Positions 42,534-51,938 of a DNA stretch of 64,000 nt are shown here, piece after piece. Below the pieces are notes generated by a model, which was given only the letters and a program-made list of their open reading frames with translations, was not told the DNA's origin and ran no database searches. Location: contig OZ252031.1 of the NCBI GenBank assembly GCA_965247775.1, positions 2,356,001 to 2,420,000 on the forward strand. Direction: 5' to 3'. Made by a program: the position numbers and the translations under genes. Position 1 is the stretch's first letter, and the number at the start of each line of letters is the position of its first letter. This stretch comes from G965247775 sp965247775 (GTDB taxonomy: Bacteria; Chloroflexota; Dehalococcoidia; Bin125).

Positions 42534-43598
42534 TCAGGCGGGGAACTCCGCGAAGCACTTGTCCGAGATCAGGATCCAGGACTCCACGTAGTCGTGGATC
42601 ACGGCCCGGCGGCCGAGTTGCTCCATGGCCCCCATCAGCACATACCAGTTCAGCATCTCGTGCTGGCCCGAGGCCTCAATCTCCGCCAGAGGCCGCCCGC
42701 GCCAGGTGTCGTAGTCGCCCTCCCGCAGCGCGGCGTACAGCTCGGCGTCCGCCTCCCGGTCCGGCCACAGGTAGCCCGTCTTCGAGGCCAGGAACGCGTG
42801 CGACCAGCTGGACGACGCGATCAGCGCCACCCGCCAGGGACTCGCGATCAGCGTCTCCGCCAGTTTCGCCCCCACCTCCATGCAGCGCCACGGCTGCGGC
42901 GCCGGCGGATCCGGCGACCCCTCCGGCGTCACGTCCTCGAAGAGATGCGTGAAGCCGCCCTTCGCCGTCAGCAGGGAGCTGCCGTAGCAGTTCACCAGAA
43001 ACGGCACGATCGGATAGTCGAAGCCCTGCCGCTCGTAGTCCAGGTACAGGAGCGTGTTCTGGAACGCGTGTGCCAGGCCGTCGTGGTGCAGGGTCTTGTA
43101 GGCGTACGGCATATCCACCCCGCGCTCCAGCAGCCCCCGCGCGATCGTCTTCGCCCCCTCACGATGGCCGCGCGCCGTGTAGCGGAAGTCCTTCGGCTCG
43201 CCCCAGGCGTTCGGCGCCATCGCCCCCAGGCCCTCGGCCCACGGATGCATCGTCACCTCGTCCAGCCCCAGCACGCAGAACGGCGGCACCACGTCCTCCT
43301 GGAAGTTCTCGTACTGGTCGTCCCCGAAGATCACCACGAAGTCCGGCCCGAAGGCGTCCAGCTTCCCCCGCAGGGTGCGGAAGCCCGACACCAGCCGCTC
43401 CCGGTGCGCCGCCGCCGCCGCCACGCCGTCGTCCTCGCCCAGGTCGCGGATCGCTTCCGCCGGCCAGGTCGCCCGATCCTTCACCGCGTCCGGCACATTC
43501 GGCGCCGTCAGGGTGAGGCGGAAGATGTCGCCCATGTGCTCGTCGTTCCACGACAAGGGCGGGTAATGCGTCAGGCCAAGGCCCAGGATCTCGCCCAC
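42534..43598 (-). CDS. Class III extradiol ring-cleavage dioxygenase (LigB-like)
   Basis: This 354-residue protein matches the LigB subunit fold: H11 (GLGLTHYPP), DFVVIFGDDQYENF, the LHHDGLAHAFQNTL histidines and C-terminal DKCFAEF, similar to the SNKCFAVF end of protocatechuate 4,5-dioxygenase beta and MhpB. These enzymes bind non-haem Fe(II) and split catechol-type rings. No LigA-like alpha subunit is near, so it may act alone like MhpB. It starts with GTG and follows the DUF3237 gene by 98 nt. Confidence 0.87.
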   Translation of the reverse strand: MGEILGLGLTHYPPLSWNDEHMGDIFRLTLTAPNVPDAVKDRATWPAEAIRDLGEDDGVAAAAAHRERLVSGFRTLRGKLDAFGPDFVVIFGDDQYENFQEDVVPPFCVLGLDEVTMHPWAEGLGAMAPNAWGEPKDFRYTARGHREGAKTIARGLLERGVDMPYAYKTLHHDGLAHAFQNTLLYLDYERQGFDYPIVPFLVNCYGSSLLTAKGGFTHLFEDVTPEGSPDPPAPQPWRCMEVGAKLAETLIASPWRVALIASSSWSHAFLASKTGYLWPDREADAELYAALREGDYDTWRGRPLAEIEASGQHEMLNWYVLMGAMEQLGRRAVIHDYVESWILISDKCFAEFPA

Positions 43599-43696
43599 CG
43601 CTCACCTCCGCTCGTGCGCCGAGCCTAGCGCCGCGGTCAACCTCAGCCAGGGCCTGGCGGCGCGACGCGTCCAGGCCGGCCCCGGCGGCGGAACGG

Positions 43697-44185
43697 CTAA
43701 CGCAGCGCGTAGATGTCGTACAGCGTCCCCCCCAACTCCGCCCGTGATTCGCCGATCCCCACCGCCTGCAGCCGGTTCAGCCAGAGGTAGTCCGGATGCG
43801 ACGTCAGGAAGCGCGGCACAATGCGCGAGAGCACCAGCTTGGGAAATTGCCCCGCCCGGAGCGCCGCGATCGCCTCCGGCCCAAAATCCAGCGCACCGCT
43901 GTAGGTCTGATAGATCAGCGCCCCGTCCTCGCTCTCGATCGTCCCGCGGACGTCCACCATCCCCACCCCGTCCGGCCGGATCAGCAGCCAATCTCCGCCC
44001 ACCGGCAGGAAGCGGCCCCGCAGCTTCGGACCCTCGATCTCTCCACCCTCACGGTAGAAGGTGAGCCGGATCCCCTCCGGCGTCTCGCCCAGGTTCTCCG
44101 GCGGGTAGGTCAGCTTCGATTGGCTGCTGAAGAGATACTCCAGCTCGAACGTGTTATGCGGCCCGCCCGCCAGCTTCGACGCCAT
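43697..44185 (-). CDS. DUF3237 (UPF0311) family protein
   Basis: The 162-residue protein starts MASKLAGGPH. The LGETPEGIRLTFYREGGEIEGPKLRGRFLPVGGDWLL core with DVRGTIESEDGALIYQTYSG is the DUF3237 beta-barrel. No reaction is established for the family; members often sit near aromatic or hydroxy-acid catabolic genes, which fits the ring-cleavage dioxygenase next door. The frame continues upstream into unrelated arginine-rich sequence; GGAGGCCGGGG supports the start chosen. Confidence 0.86.
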   Translation of the reverse strand: MASKLAGGPHNTFELEYLFSSQSKLTYPPENLGETPEGIRLTFYREGGEIEGPKLRGRFLPVGGDWLLIRPDGVGMVDVRGTIESEDGALIYQTYSGALDFGPEAIAALRAGQFPKLVLSRIVPRFLTSHPDYLWLNRLQAVGIGESRAELGGTLYDIYALR

Positions 44186-44276
44186 CACCCCGGCCTCCCC
44201 CGCGCGGATCTGCGCCGGCAGCCTTCGCTCCGCGGCTCTCACTGCGCGGCGCAAAGGATAGCGTCGCCATCCGCCC

Positions 44277-45980
44277 CTAGTGCTCCCGCCGCCGCCCCGC
44301 TTGCGATTGCCGGATCTCCGCCAGCGGCACCCCGTAGGCATGCAGCGCCTGATGGGTCAGCTCCAGCCCCACCTCCAACTGCGGCTGGATGACCGCGTTC
44401 GCCCCCGCGTCGAGCAGCCGCGCCGCCGCGGCGGCGCTGTCCGCCCGCGCCACGATGCGCAGCCGGCGCTGCTCTTCGCGCACCTGCCGCACCACCGCCT
44501 CGCAGACCACCGCGTCCGGGATCGTCAGCAGCAGCAGCCGCGCCCGCTCCAGTGCCGCCTCCTCCAGCGTCGCCGCGTTCGCCAGATCCCCCCAGATGTA
44601 TGGCAGCCCCACCGCCTGCGCCACCGCCGGCAGCCCCGGATCGATGTCGACCGCCAGACACTGGAAGCCCCGGGAGGTGAGCGACCGCGCCACCTCCGAC
44701 CCCGCCTCCCCGTAGCCCGCGATCACCGTGTGCTGCGACAATTCCGCCGGCCTCTCCACCACGGGCTCGAAGGTCCACCACGCCGCCACGCGCGGCAGCC
44801 GCAGCAGCCAGCGCTCGATCCGATCCGCCTGCCCCACGAGCGCCGCCGAGGTCCCCATGCTCACCGCCCCGATCGCGATCAGGAGTCCCCGCGCCTCCTC
44901 CCCGGCTGAGCCCCCGGTCGCCGCCGCGAAGAGGAAGGAGAATTCCCCCACCTGCCCGAGCAACAGCCCCGCCCGCAGCGCCCGCGACGCATCGAACCCC
45001 GCCCAGCGCGCGAGCGCGAAGATCAGCAGCACCTTGCCCAGCGCCCCCCAAACCAGGATCGTGACGAAGAGTTCCCAGGCCTCCCCGACCGCGTCCGCGT
45101 CGAGCAGCACGCCGATGCTGACAAAGAACGTCGCCGCGAACAGGTCCCGCAACGGGATCACCTCCTGCAGCGCCCGCGACGCGTAAACCGACTGCGCCGT
45201 CACCAGCCCCGCCAGGAACGCCCCGAACGCCAGACTCAGCCCGGCCGCGAAGCTGCCCAGCGCGATCCCGCTCGCGATCGCGAACACGCTCATCAGGAAC
45301 AGCTCGCGCGAGCCCGCATCCAGCGACCGCCGCAGCACCCAGGGCACCGCCCAGCGCCCCCCGACCAGCACCAGCAGCACCAGGCCCAGCCCCTTGCCGA
45401 TCGCCAGCAGCACGTCCAGCAGCAGGTCCCCACCCGTCCCCTCCCCGCCCAGCTGTGGCAGCACCACCAGCACCGGCACCGCCACCATGTCCTGCACCAG
45501 CGCGATCCCCAGCGCCCAGCGCCCGTGCGCCGAGCGCCGGCTGCCCCGCTGCCCCAGCAGCCGCACCAGCAAGGCGGTACTGGAGAGCGCCGCCGCCGCC
45601 GCCAGCGGCGTCGCCGCCCCCGCGCTCATCCCCAGCGCCAGCGCGATCGCGTACGCCGCCGACCCGATCAGCCCGATCTGCAGCAGCCCCGCCACGACCA
45701 GCCGCCCCCCCAGCCGGCGGAACTGCTCCAGCGGAAATTCCAGCCCGATCGTGAACAGGAGCAGGGCCACCCCCAGCTCGCCCACGAACTCCACATCCTC
45801 GATGTCCCCGATCAGCCCGGCCGCCGAGGGACCGATCACCACCCCCCCCACGATGTAGCCCACCACCAGCGGCTGGCGCGCCAGACTCGCGAGATAGCCG
45901 CCGGCCACCGCCGCCGCCACCAAGATCACCAGATCCCCGGCCACGTCGGTACTGGCGAGCACGGGGAACGGCAGTTCCAC
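44277..45980 (-). CDS. Monovalent cation:proton antiporter, Kef type with RCK/TrkA-N domain
   Basis: The 567-residue membrane protein is a CPA2 antiporter: about 12 hydrophobic segments over residues 10-400, with GYIVGGVVIGPSAAGLI and LFTIGLEFPLEQF typical of KefB/KefC. A cytoplasmic TrkA-N (RCK) domain follows, with the nucleotide loop HTVIAGYGEAGSEVARSL near residue 430. It exchanges K+ or Na+ for protons. The GTG at 45980 is used because GGGAGGGGGG precedes it; the frame stays open upstream. Confidence 0.92.
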   Translation of the reverse strand: MELPFPVLASTDVAGDLVILVAAAVAGGYLASLARQPLVVGYIVGGVVIGPSAAGLIGDIEDVEFVGELGVALLLFTIGLEFPLEQFRRLGGRLVVAGLLQIGLIGSAAYAIALALGMSAGAATPLAAAAALSSTALLVRLLGQRGSRRSAHGRWALGIALVQDMVAVPVLVVLPQLGGEGTGGDLLLDVLLAIGKGLGLVLLVLVGGRWAVPWVLRRSLDAGSRELFLMSVFAIASGIALGSFAAGLSLAFGAFLAGLVTAQSVYASRALQEVIPLRDLFAATFFVSIGVLLDADAVGEAWELFVTILVWGALGKVLLIFALARWAGFDASRALRAGLLLGQVGEFSFLFAAATGGSAGEEARGLLIAIGAVSMGTSAALVGQADRIERWLLRLPRVAAWWTFEPVVERPAELSQHTVIAGYGEAGSEVARSLTSRGFQCLAVDIDPGLPAVAQAVGLPYIWGDLANAATLEEAALERARLLLLTIPDAVVCEAVVRQVREEQRRLRIVARADSAAAAARLLDAGANAVIQPQLEVGLELTHQALHAYGVPLAEIRQSQAGRRREH

Positions 45981-46139
45981 GGATCCCCCCTCCCGCCTTG
46001 CGGGCCCCCCTGCGCGATCCACCCGCACCACCACCCCGCCCGCGCGCAGCCTATCCCCCCAAACAGCTCCGGGCAGATCCCCGGGGCCCGCCGGTCAGCC
46101 CGGATGCTCTCATCGACTCGCCCGCAGGGCCCTGCGCGG

Positions 46140-46145
46140 TATCGT
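46140..46145 (+). promoter_or_regulatory. Candidate -10 element for the MFS transporter gene
   Basis: TATCGT lies 48 nt upstream of the ATG at 46194, in the 213-bp divergent gap from the antiporter. It fits the TANNNT hexamer; no clear -35. Confidence 0.27.
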
Positions 46146-46193
46146 GGTCTCCGGCCACCGAGCTGCCGAGGACGCCGGCGGGGAAGGGGAAGC

Positions 46194-47510
46194 ATGCGCG
46201 CAGCCGGTAGAAGGGGCAAACTCGCCGCCGTCGCCGACGCCTACTACGGCTGGTACGTGGTGGGCGCCCTCTTCTTCTCCTTCTTCCTCGGCATGGGTGT
46301 CATCCAGGGCTTCGGCGTCTACGTCGAAACCTGGGAAGACGACTTCGGCGTCAGCGTCGGCACGATCTCCATCGCCGCCGCCCTCGGCGTCCTCTTCAAC
46401 GGCGCCAGCACGCCGCTGCTCGGCCACTTCGTCGATCGCTTCGGCGGCCGCTCCGTCATCGTCCCCTGCCTCGCCGTGGTCGGCCTCGGCTGCCTGGCGA
46501 TGACCCTTGTCAGCAACGTCACCAGCCTGATCGCGCTCTATGGGATCGTCATCGCCTTCGCCGCCGGTGGAATCATGCCCGTCGCCAGCGGAGCCATCAT
46601 CTCGCGCTGGTTCCATCGCCGCCGCGGCGTCGCCATCAGCCTCCTGACCTCCGGCGGCTCCTTCAGCGGCCTCCTCCTCATCCCTCTCCTCACCTACCTC
46701 CTCATCGCCACCGACTGGCAGACCGCCTGGGCCTTCATGGGCGTCATCATCCTCAGCCTCGGGGTGCCCGTCGCCTGGCTCCTCGTCCGCAACGACCCCA
46801 AGCAGATGGGCCTCGCGCCCGACGGCGGACCCCAGCGACACCGGCCGGGCGGCCTCACTATCACAGTCCCCCCCACCAACGTTCCGCCCCTGGACGTCAG
46901 CGCCTGGCGGCAGTCCTTCCGCTCCGCCCCCATGTGGCAGCTCATGCTCACCTTCGTCATCTGCGGAATCACCACCCAGTCCGTGGCCGTCCACTTCATC
47001 CGCTTCGCCTCCGACGAAGGCGTCAGCGCCGGCACCGCCGCCCTCGCCTTCGGCCTGCTCAGCGCCATCAACACCATCAGCGCCGTCGGCATCGGCTACG
47101 TCTCCGACCGCCTCCAGCGCCGCTCCCTGCTCGGAGCCACGTACTTCGTCCGCGGCCTCGCCTTCGTGAGCCTCATTATCTTCCCGGGGAACATCGGCAT
47201 CTGGGTCTTCGCCCTCGTCGGTGGCGCCTCCTGGCTGGCCACCGTCCCCCTCACCCAGTCCCTCGCCGCCGACGTCTACGGCCTCCGCCACCTCGGCATC
47301 CTCACCGGCATCATCTTCATGGCCCACCAGATCGGCGGCTCCCTCGCCGTCCTCCTCTTCGGCCTCGCCTTCGACGCCTGGGGCTCCTACGATGTCCCCT
47401 TCGCCGTCTCCGCCCTCCTCCTCGTCGCCGCTGGCTTCGGCGCCCTCTCCATCCGCGAGCGCCGCTACTCCGTCCGCTACGCTGGCGTCCCCCCCGCCGG
47501 TGGCGACTAG
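46194..47510 (+). CDS. MFS transporter (monocarboxylate-porter-like)
   Basis: The 438-residue permease has 12 helices in two halves. YYGWYVVGALFFSFFLGMGV begins helix 1. The loop after helix 2 is LLGHFVDRFGGRSVI, the MFS GxxxDRxGxR signature, echoed in half two by VGIGYVSDRLQRRSLLG. The opening and IISRWFHRRRGVAISLL resemble the oxalate/formate antiporter and monocarboxylate porters. GGGGAAGGGGAAGC precedes the ATG. The small membrane protein follows 9 nt later. Confidence 0.92.
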   Translation: MRAAGRRGKLAAVADAYYGWYVVGALFFSFFLGMGVIQGFGVYVETWEDDFGVSVGTISIAAALGVLFNGASTPLLGHFVDRFGGRSVIVPCLAVVGLGCLAMTLVSNVTSLIALYGIVIAFAAGGIMPVASGAIISRWFHRRRGVAISLLTSGGSFSGLLLIPLLTYLLIATDWQTAWAFMGVIILSLGVPVAWLLVRNDPKQMGLAPDGGPQRHRPGGLTITVPPTNVPPLDVSAWRQSFRSAPMWQLMLTFVICGITTQSVAVHFIRFASDEGVSAGTAALAFGLLSAINTISAVGIGYVSDRLQRRSLLGATYFVRGLAFVSLIIFPGNIGIWVFALVGGASWLATVPLTQSLAADVYGLRHLGILTGIIFMAHQIGGSLAVLLFGLAFDAWGSYDVPFAVSALLLVAAGFGALSIRERRYSVRYAGVPPAGGD

Positions 47511-47519
47511 GATCCGGCC

Positions 47520-47777
47520 ATGCCCCACCCCCTCACGGCCCTCCTGCACCACGCCGAAGCCGTCGACCCGGACCTCGTCGACCGCATCCGCCACGCCATC
47601 GACGACGTCACCGGCTTCGACCCCGGCGTCATCGTCCTCCTCATCGGCTTCGTCATCGTCCTCTTCCCTCTCCTCCTCCTCACCCTCCTCTTCATTCGCC
47701 GCCGTCACGAACGCGCCCCCCTCAGCGCCGCCGCGGATACTCGGGACGCGTCCCCCAGTGAGCGCGAATCCGGCTGA
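47520..47777 (+). CDS. Small single-pass membrane protein
   Basis: This 85-residue protein has a short charged N-terminal helix, one strong transmembrane helix at about residues 37-59 (GVIVLLIGFVIVLFPLLLL) and a basic stop-transfer RRRHER. It starts 9 nt after the MFS gene and must be co-transcribed. No family was recognised; it could be an accessory subunit of the transporter. The codon usage matches that of its neighbours. Confidence 0.65.
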   Translation: MPHPLTALLHHAEAVDPDLVDRIRHAIDDVTGFDPGVIVLLIGFVIVLFPLLLLTLLFIRRRHERAPLSAAADTRDASPSERESG

Positions 47778-48245
47778 ACTCACCACCGACCGGCTGCGGA
47801 AAGTGCGGCTCCACATCCTGATGTCGTTGCTGACGCTTGAAACGAACGCTGCGGCAATGCCGCGATTGGCTCGACAGATCGCTCGAAATTGGCGGGGGTA
47901 TTTGCTCTCGGCCTATGCCTGATCGAGTCGTCCTCTGACGTACCGCGCTGTTGACGCAGCGTGGTGGGATGATGCTGGCGCATCGGACTGCCCCTCTGGT
48001 GTTGCAAGGCCCATCCGATGTCGCCTCGCCGACGACCCGGTGAGGTGCACGTGGAAGCCACCGAGCGAGGCTGGGTGGACTATTTCCTCCGCATCCTCCA
48101 GGCGCAGAAAGCGGGCCCTATAGAGGACGCGGAGCCCGAAGCGATGTCGGAGAATGACCAACCCATCAAGGGGTGTGGTCTACGCAGAGACGGCGAGCGC
48201 CGATTGGTACATTCGAGGCGGCACGTCCTCGGTCGGGCCTTCCCC
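47778..48245. other. 468-bp gap with atypical, less GC-rich sequence
   Basis: No convincing gene is present. Stretches such as 47850-47960 are visibly poorer in G+C than the rest of the window and lack the strong third-position G/C bias. Short frames exist on both strands but show no family similarity, start signal or consistent codon use. It may be a remnant of a lost or foreign gene. Confidence 0.5.
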
Positions 48246-49208
48246 CTACTCGAAGATCCGCGGCCCCACGCTCGTATCCAGCGCCTGCCGTCGCAGCTCC
48301 CAGAACGTCGACGTCACCTCCGGCGCCCGACGCCGGAGCGCCCCATCGATCTCGCGGATCAGGTGCTCCGCCTCCTCCACGTCCAGGTCCCGCAAGAGCT
48401 GCAGCTCGCCGTTGACCAGCACGCTGCGCGCCCCCAGCTGCATCGTCAGCAGCCGCACCACCGTGTCCACCTCCTCGAACTCCAGCACCGTCGCCCGCAC
48501 GACCGACCGCAGCTCCGGCGTCGCCGCCGCTCCCAGCAGCAGCCCCCGCGCCTGCGCCCCCACCATCAGCGCCACCACCGTCAGCAGCACGCCAATGATG
48601 ATCGACGCCACCCCATCCGCCGTCTCACTCGCCGACAGCTCCGCGATCCCCAGCCCCAGCGCCGCGACCACCAGCCCCAGCGTCGCCGCCGAATCCTCCC
48701 AGAACACCGTCTTCGTCGTCATGTCCGGCGAGCGCCGCAGGTAGCGCCGCATGGACCAACCCCGCCGCCGAGCGCCCCGCCGGATCACCCGCCCCGCCAC
48801 CACCAATGACGCCCCCTCGAACAGGAATGCCGCTCCCAGCACCCCGAACGCCAGCCCCAGCTCCGCCGCGCTGCGCTCGTGGAACTCCCCGGGGTCGATC
48901 ACCGTGCGGATCCCCTCGAAGAACGAGAACGTCGCCCCCGCCACGAACATGAACACCGCCGCCAGGAAGCTCCAGAAGAACGCCTCCTTGCCGTAGCCGT
49001 GCGGGTGCGCCTCGTCCGGCTTCGACTCCGCGAACCGCAACCCCAGCAACAAGAAGATCTGGTTGCCCGTGTCCGCGATCGAGTGCCCGCCCTCGGCGAA
49101 CATCGCCCCGGACCCCGTCACCGCGCCCGCCGTCAGCTTCCCCACCGCGATCAGCGCGTTCGCGGACAACGCCGCCAGAACGGCCTTGCGACTCTCCTCG
49201 CCCGCCAC
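48246..49208 (-). CDS. Cation diffusion facilitator family transporter
   Basis: The 320-residue protein is a CDF metal/proton antiporter with six predicted helices. Helix II carries the metal motif GGHSIADTGNQ (HxxxD), and helix V has SETADGVASIIIG with the second aspartate. The cytoplasmic C-terminal ferredoxin-like domain is present (LEFEEVDTVVRLLTMQLG). It exports Zn2+, Mn2+ or Fe2+. GTG at 49208 follows GCGGAG; a start at 49250 would add residues without homology. Confidence 0.92.
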   Translation of the reverse strand: MAGEESRKAVLAALSANALIAVGKLTAGAVTGSGAMFAEGGHSIADTGNQIFLLLGLRFAESKPDEAHPHGYGKEAFFWSFLAAVFMFVAGATFSFFEGIRTVIDPGEFHERSAAELGLAFGVLGAAFLFEGASLVVAGRVIRRGARRRGWSMRRYLRRSPDMTTKTVFWEDSAATLGLVVAALGLGIAELSASETADGVASIIIGVLLTVVALMVGAQARGLLLGAAATPELRSVVRATVLEFEEVDTVVRLLTMQLGARSVLVNGELQLLRDLDVEEAEHLIREIDGALRRRAPEVTSTFWELRRQALDTSVGPRIFE

Positions 49209-49357
49209 GCACTCCGCCTTTCCTGGCCGGCCAACGCGACAAGCCGCCATCGGGTCGGACCACCGACCCCGACGCGCTCGGGCCGCCCGTCAACATGCGG
49301 CAGCGCGGAACTTTCCCCGGCCCCGCTGCGTCCTGCCCGACACACAGGAGGTCAGCC

Positions 49358-51910
49358 ATGCGCCCTACCCGAACCGTCCCATCCCCCTTCCTCCGCCCGA
49401 CGGCGCCAAGGCTCGCCGGGCTGGTGCTTGCGCTGGCGCTGCTCCTCCCCGTCCCGCTTCTCGCGCAGGCGCCCCCGGCGCCCCCGCTGCCCCCGATCAC
49501 CCCGCCGCCGCCCCTCATCTTCATCGACGGCGCCCATCTCGACCTGCTCGAAGTCCACGTGGACGTCCGCGACGCGGCCGCGATCGCCCGCTACCGCCTG
49601 CATCTGACGAACCCGGGGGAACTCCTCGCCGAGGGGCGCATCGTCGTTCCCGTCCCGCCCCGCAGCGCCGTGACCGACCTCGTCCTCTCCGGCGGGCCCG
49701 AAACACTCGAGGGCCGCCTCCTCAACGCCGACGACGCCGAACGCATCTACCAGGACATCGTCCGCCGCCTCATCGACCCGGCGCTCCTCCAGGCCCTCAG
49801 CGACACCCTCTACGAAGTCCGCGCCTTCCCCGTCCCCCCGGGCGAAACGCGCAGCGTCAGCTTCACCGTCACCACCCCCCTCACCGCGGACGGCGACCAG
49901 GTGCGGGTCGCCCTGCCCTGGTCCCGCATGTCGCCCCAGCCCGCCCGCGCCGCCGTCACCGTCGACATCGACGTCTCCTGGGAGGTCCGCGCCGCCGTCG
50001 CCCCCACCTACAGCCTCGACAGCGAGCGCCGCGCCGCCGGCCGCCTCATGCTCAGCTGGGAGTCCGCTTCGGACTGGATCCCCAGCGCCGACTTCACCCT
50101 CTACCTCGGCGGCGGCGAAGGCCTGCTCACCACGCAGCTGCTGGCCCACCGCCCCGGCGACGAAGACGGCTACTTCACCCTCCTCTTCGCCCCCGACACC
50201 GAGCCCGCCGCCCGCGTGGACCGCGATGTCATCATCGTCCTGGACATCTCCGGCTCGATGGAGGGCGACAAGCTGCACCAGGCGCAGGACGCCGTCTTCT
50301 TCATCCTCGAACATCTGGGCCCGGACGACCGCTTCGCGATCGTCGCCTTCTCCCGCGGCGTCGAGGTCTTCGGCGGCGGCCTGCACCCCGCCCAGGACGC
50401 GCCGGACGCCGTTGCCTTCGTCGACGACCTCCGCGCGAGCGGCGGCACCAATATCGCCGGCGCCGTCGGGGCCGCCTGCGACCTCGCCACCGGCGACCGT
50501 CCGGCCACCGTCATCTTCCTCACCGACGGGCTGCCCACCGTCGGCCCCGAAGACGTAGCCTCCATCCTCAGCATCGCCGAGCGCAGCGCCCGGGCGCGCA
50601 CGCAGATGTTCACCTTCGGCGTCGGCTTCGACGTGGACACCATCCTCCTCGACAGCCTCGCCGCCGGCTTCCTCGGCACCAGCCATTACGTCACGTCGGA
50701 TGAAACCATCGACGCCGAGGTCGGCCGCCTCTTCGAGCGCATCGCCACCCCCGTCCTCACCGACGTCGAGATCGACTTCCAAGGCGGCGGCGTCCACGAC
50801 CTCGGCCCCGAGCGCATCACCGGCATCTTCGCCGGCACGCAGGTGCTCCTCACCGGCCGCTACGCCGACCCCGGCGCAGCCACCGTCACCGTCCGCGGCG
50901 ACACCGCCGCCGGCCGCGAGAGCTTCGCCTACGACGTCAGCTTCCCCGAGCGCAGCAGCGGCGACGCCATCGTCGCCCAGCTCTGGGCCCAGCAGCGCGT
51001 CGCTGACCTGATCACCGAACTCCGCCTCGAAGGCGCCCGCAAGACCCTGATCGCCCAGATCGTCGAGATCGCTACCCGCTTCGGCATCGTCACGCCCTAC
51101 ACCTCCTACCTCGCCGAGGAGCCCGTCATCGCCTTCGAGGCCGTGGCGGCCGCCGAGGCCGTCGCCGAGCAGGCCGCTGCCGCTCCCGCCAGCGGCGCCG
51201 ACGCCGTCCAGGCCGCGAGCAGCGTCGAGGACCTGCGCGGCGGCGACTTCGAACTCGGCGCCGACCGCGTCCGCGTCCTCGGCGACCGCAGCTTCATCCT
51301 CCGTGACGGCGTCTGGACGGACACCGGCTACGACGGTAGCGAGCCCCAAGAAGTCTCCGTCGGCTCGCCCCAGTTCGCCTCCCTCGTCGAGGCCCGGGCG
51401 GATCTGCTCGCCGCCAGCGCCCTTGGGCCCGTGGTGATCGCCGCCGGGCCCGACCGCTGGGTGCGCATCACCTGGCCGGACGCCGGCAGCGTCGACGCCG
51501 TCACCCTGCCCCAGATCGACGCCCCTGCCGCCGACGGCGGCAATGGCGGAAACGCCAGCACCGCGGCGAACGGGAGCGAAGACACGAGCAGCAGCGGCAC
51601 GGACGGCGCCAACGGCGATCCCGTCACCTCCGACACACCCGGGACCGACGGGACTGGCGCCAACGACACCGCGCCCAGCAGGAACGGCAGCAGCGACTCC
51701 GGCGGCAACCACCCCGGCGCGACCAACGGGACGGACGCGGCCGGCAGCGACCCCGGCCCCACCGCAGACACGGCCGCGACCGCGATCCGCAACGACGAAG
51801 ATGACGGCGGGATCTCCAGCGGCGCCTGGGCCGGCATCGCGGTCGTGATCGCCCTGGCCGTCGGTGCGGCGGGCTTCGGCGCGTACCGCCTCGGCCGCCG
51901 CCGGCGCTAG
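49358..51910 (+). CDS. Secreted VIT/von Willebrand factor A domain protein with C-terminal anchor
   Basis: The 850-residue protein has a signal peptide (LAGLVLALALLLPVPLLAQA), a VIT domain (about residues 45-200), and a VWA domain with an intact MIDAS: D296 in VLDISGSMEG, the GGTNI threonine and FLTDGLPTVG. It ends with a Gly/Thr/Asn/Asp-rich low-complexity linker (about 715-820) and a last transmembrane helix followed by RLGRRRR. This is the inter-alpha-trypsin-inhibitor heavy-chain-like layout found on bacterial cell surfaces, where metal-dependent adhesion or assembly is the usual role. AGGAGG precedes the ATG. It stands alone. Confidence 0.9.
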   Translation: MRPTRTVPSPFLRPTAPRLAGLVLALALLLPVPLLAQAPPAPPLPPITPPPPLIFIDGAHLDLLEVHVDVRDAAAIARYRLHLTNPGELLAEGRIVVPVPPRSAVTDLVLSGGPETLEGRLLNADDAERIYQDIVRRLIDPALLQALSDTLYEVRAFPVPPGETRSVSFTVTTPLTADGDQVRVALPWSRMSPQPARAAVTVDIDVSWEVRAAVAPTYSLDSERRAAGRLMLSWESASDWIPSADFTLYLGGGEGLLTTQLLAHRPGDEDGYFTLLFAPDTEPAARVDRDVIIVLDISGSMEGDKLHQAQDAVFFILEHLGPDDRFAIVAFSRGVEVFGGGLHPAQDAPDAVAFVDDLRASGGTNIAGAVGAACDLATGDRPATVIFLTDGLPTVGPEDVASILSIAERSARARTQMFTFGVGFDVDTILLDSLAAGFLGTSHYVTSDETIDAEVGRLFERIATPVLTDVEIDFQGGGVHDLGPERITGIFAGTQVLLTGRYADPGAATVTVRGDTAAGRESFAYDVSFPERSSGDAIVAQLWAQQRVADLITELRLEGARKTLIAQIVEIATRFGIVTPYTSYLAEEPVIAFEAVAAAEAVAEQAAAAPASGADAVQAASSVEDLRGGDFELGADRVRVLGDRSFILRDGVWTDTGYDGSEPQEVSVGSPQFASLVEARADLLAASALGPVVIAAGPDRWVRITWPDAGSVDAVTLPQIDAPAADGGNGGNASTAANGSEDTSSSGTDGANGDPVTSDTPGTDGTGANDTAPSRNGSSDSGGNHPGATNGTDAAGSDPGPTADTAATAIRNDEDDGGISSGAWAGIAVVIALAVGAAGFGAYRLGRRRR

Positions 51911-51938
51911 GCCGGCCGGGGGTCGCCGCGCGGCCGGC

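Noticed and set aside
47913..48161. Minus-strand 82-codon frame in the low-GC gap, considered as a transposase fragment
   Set aside because: No transposase motif, inverted repeats or target duplication could be seen.
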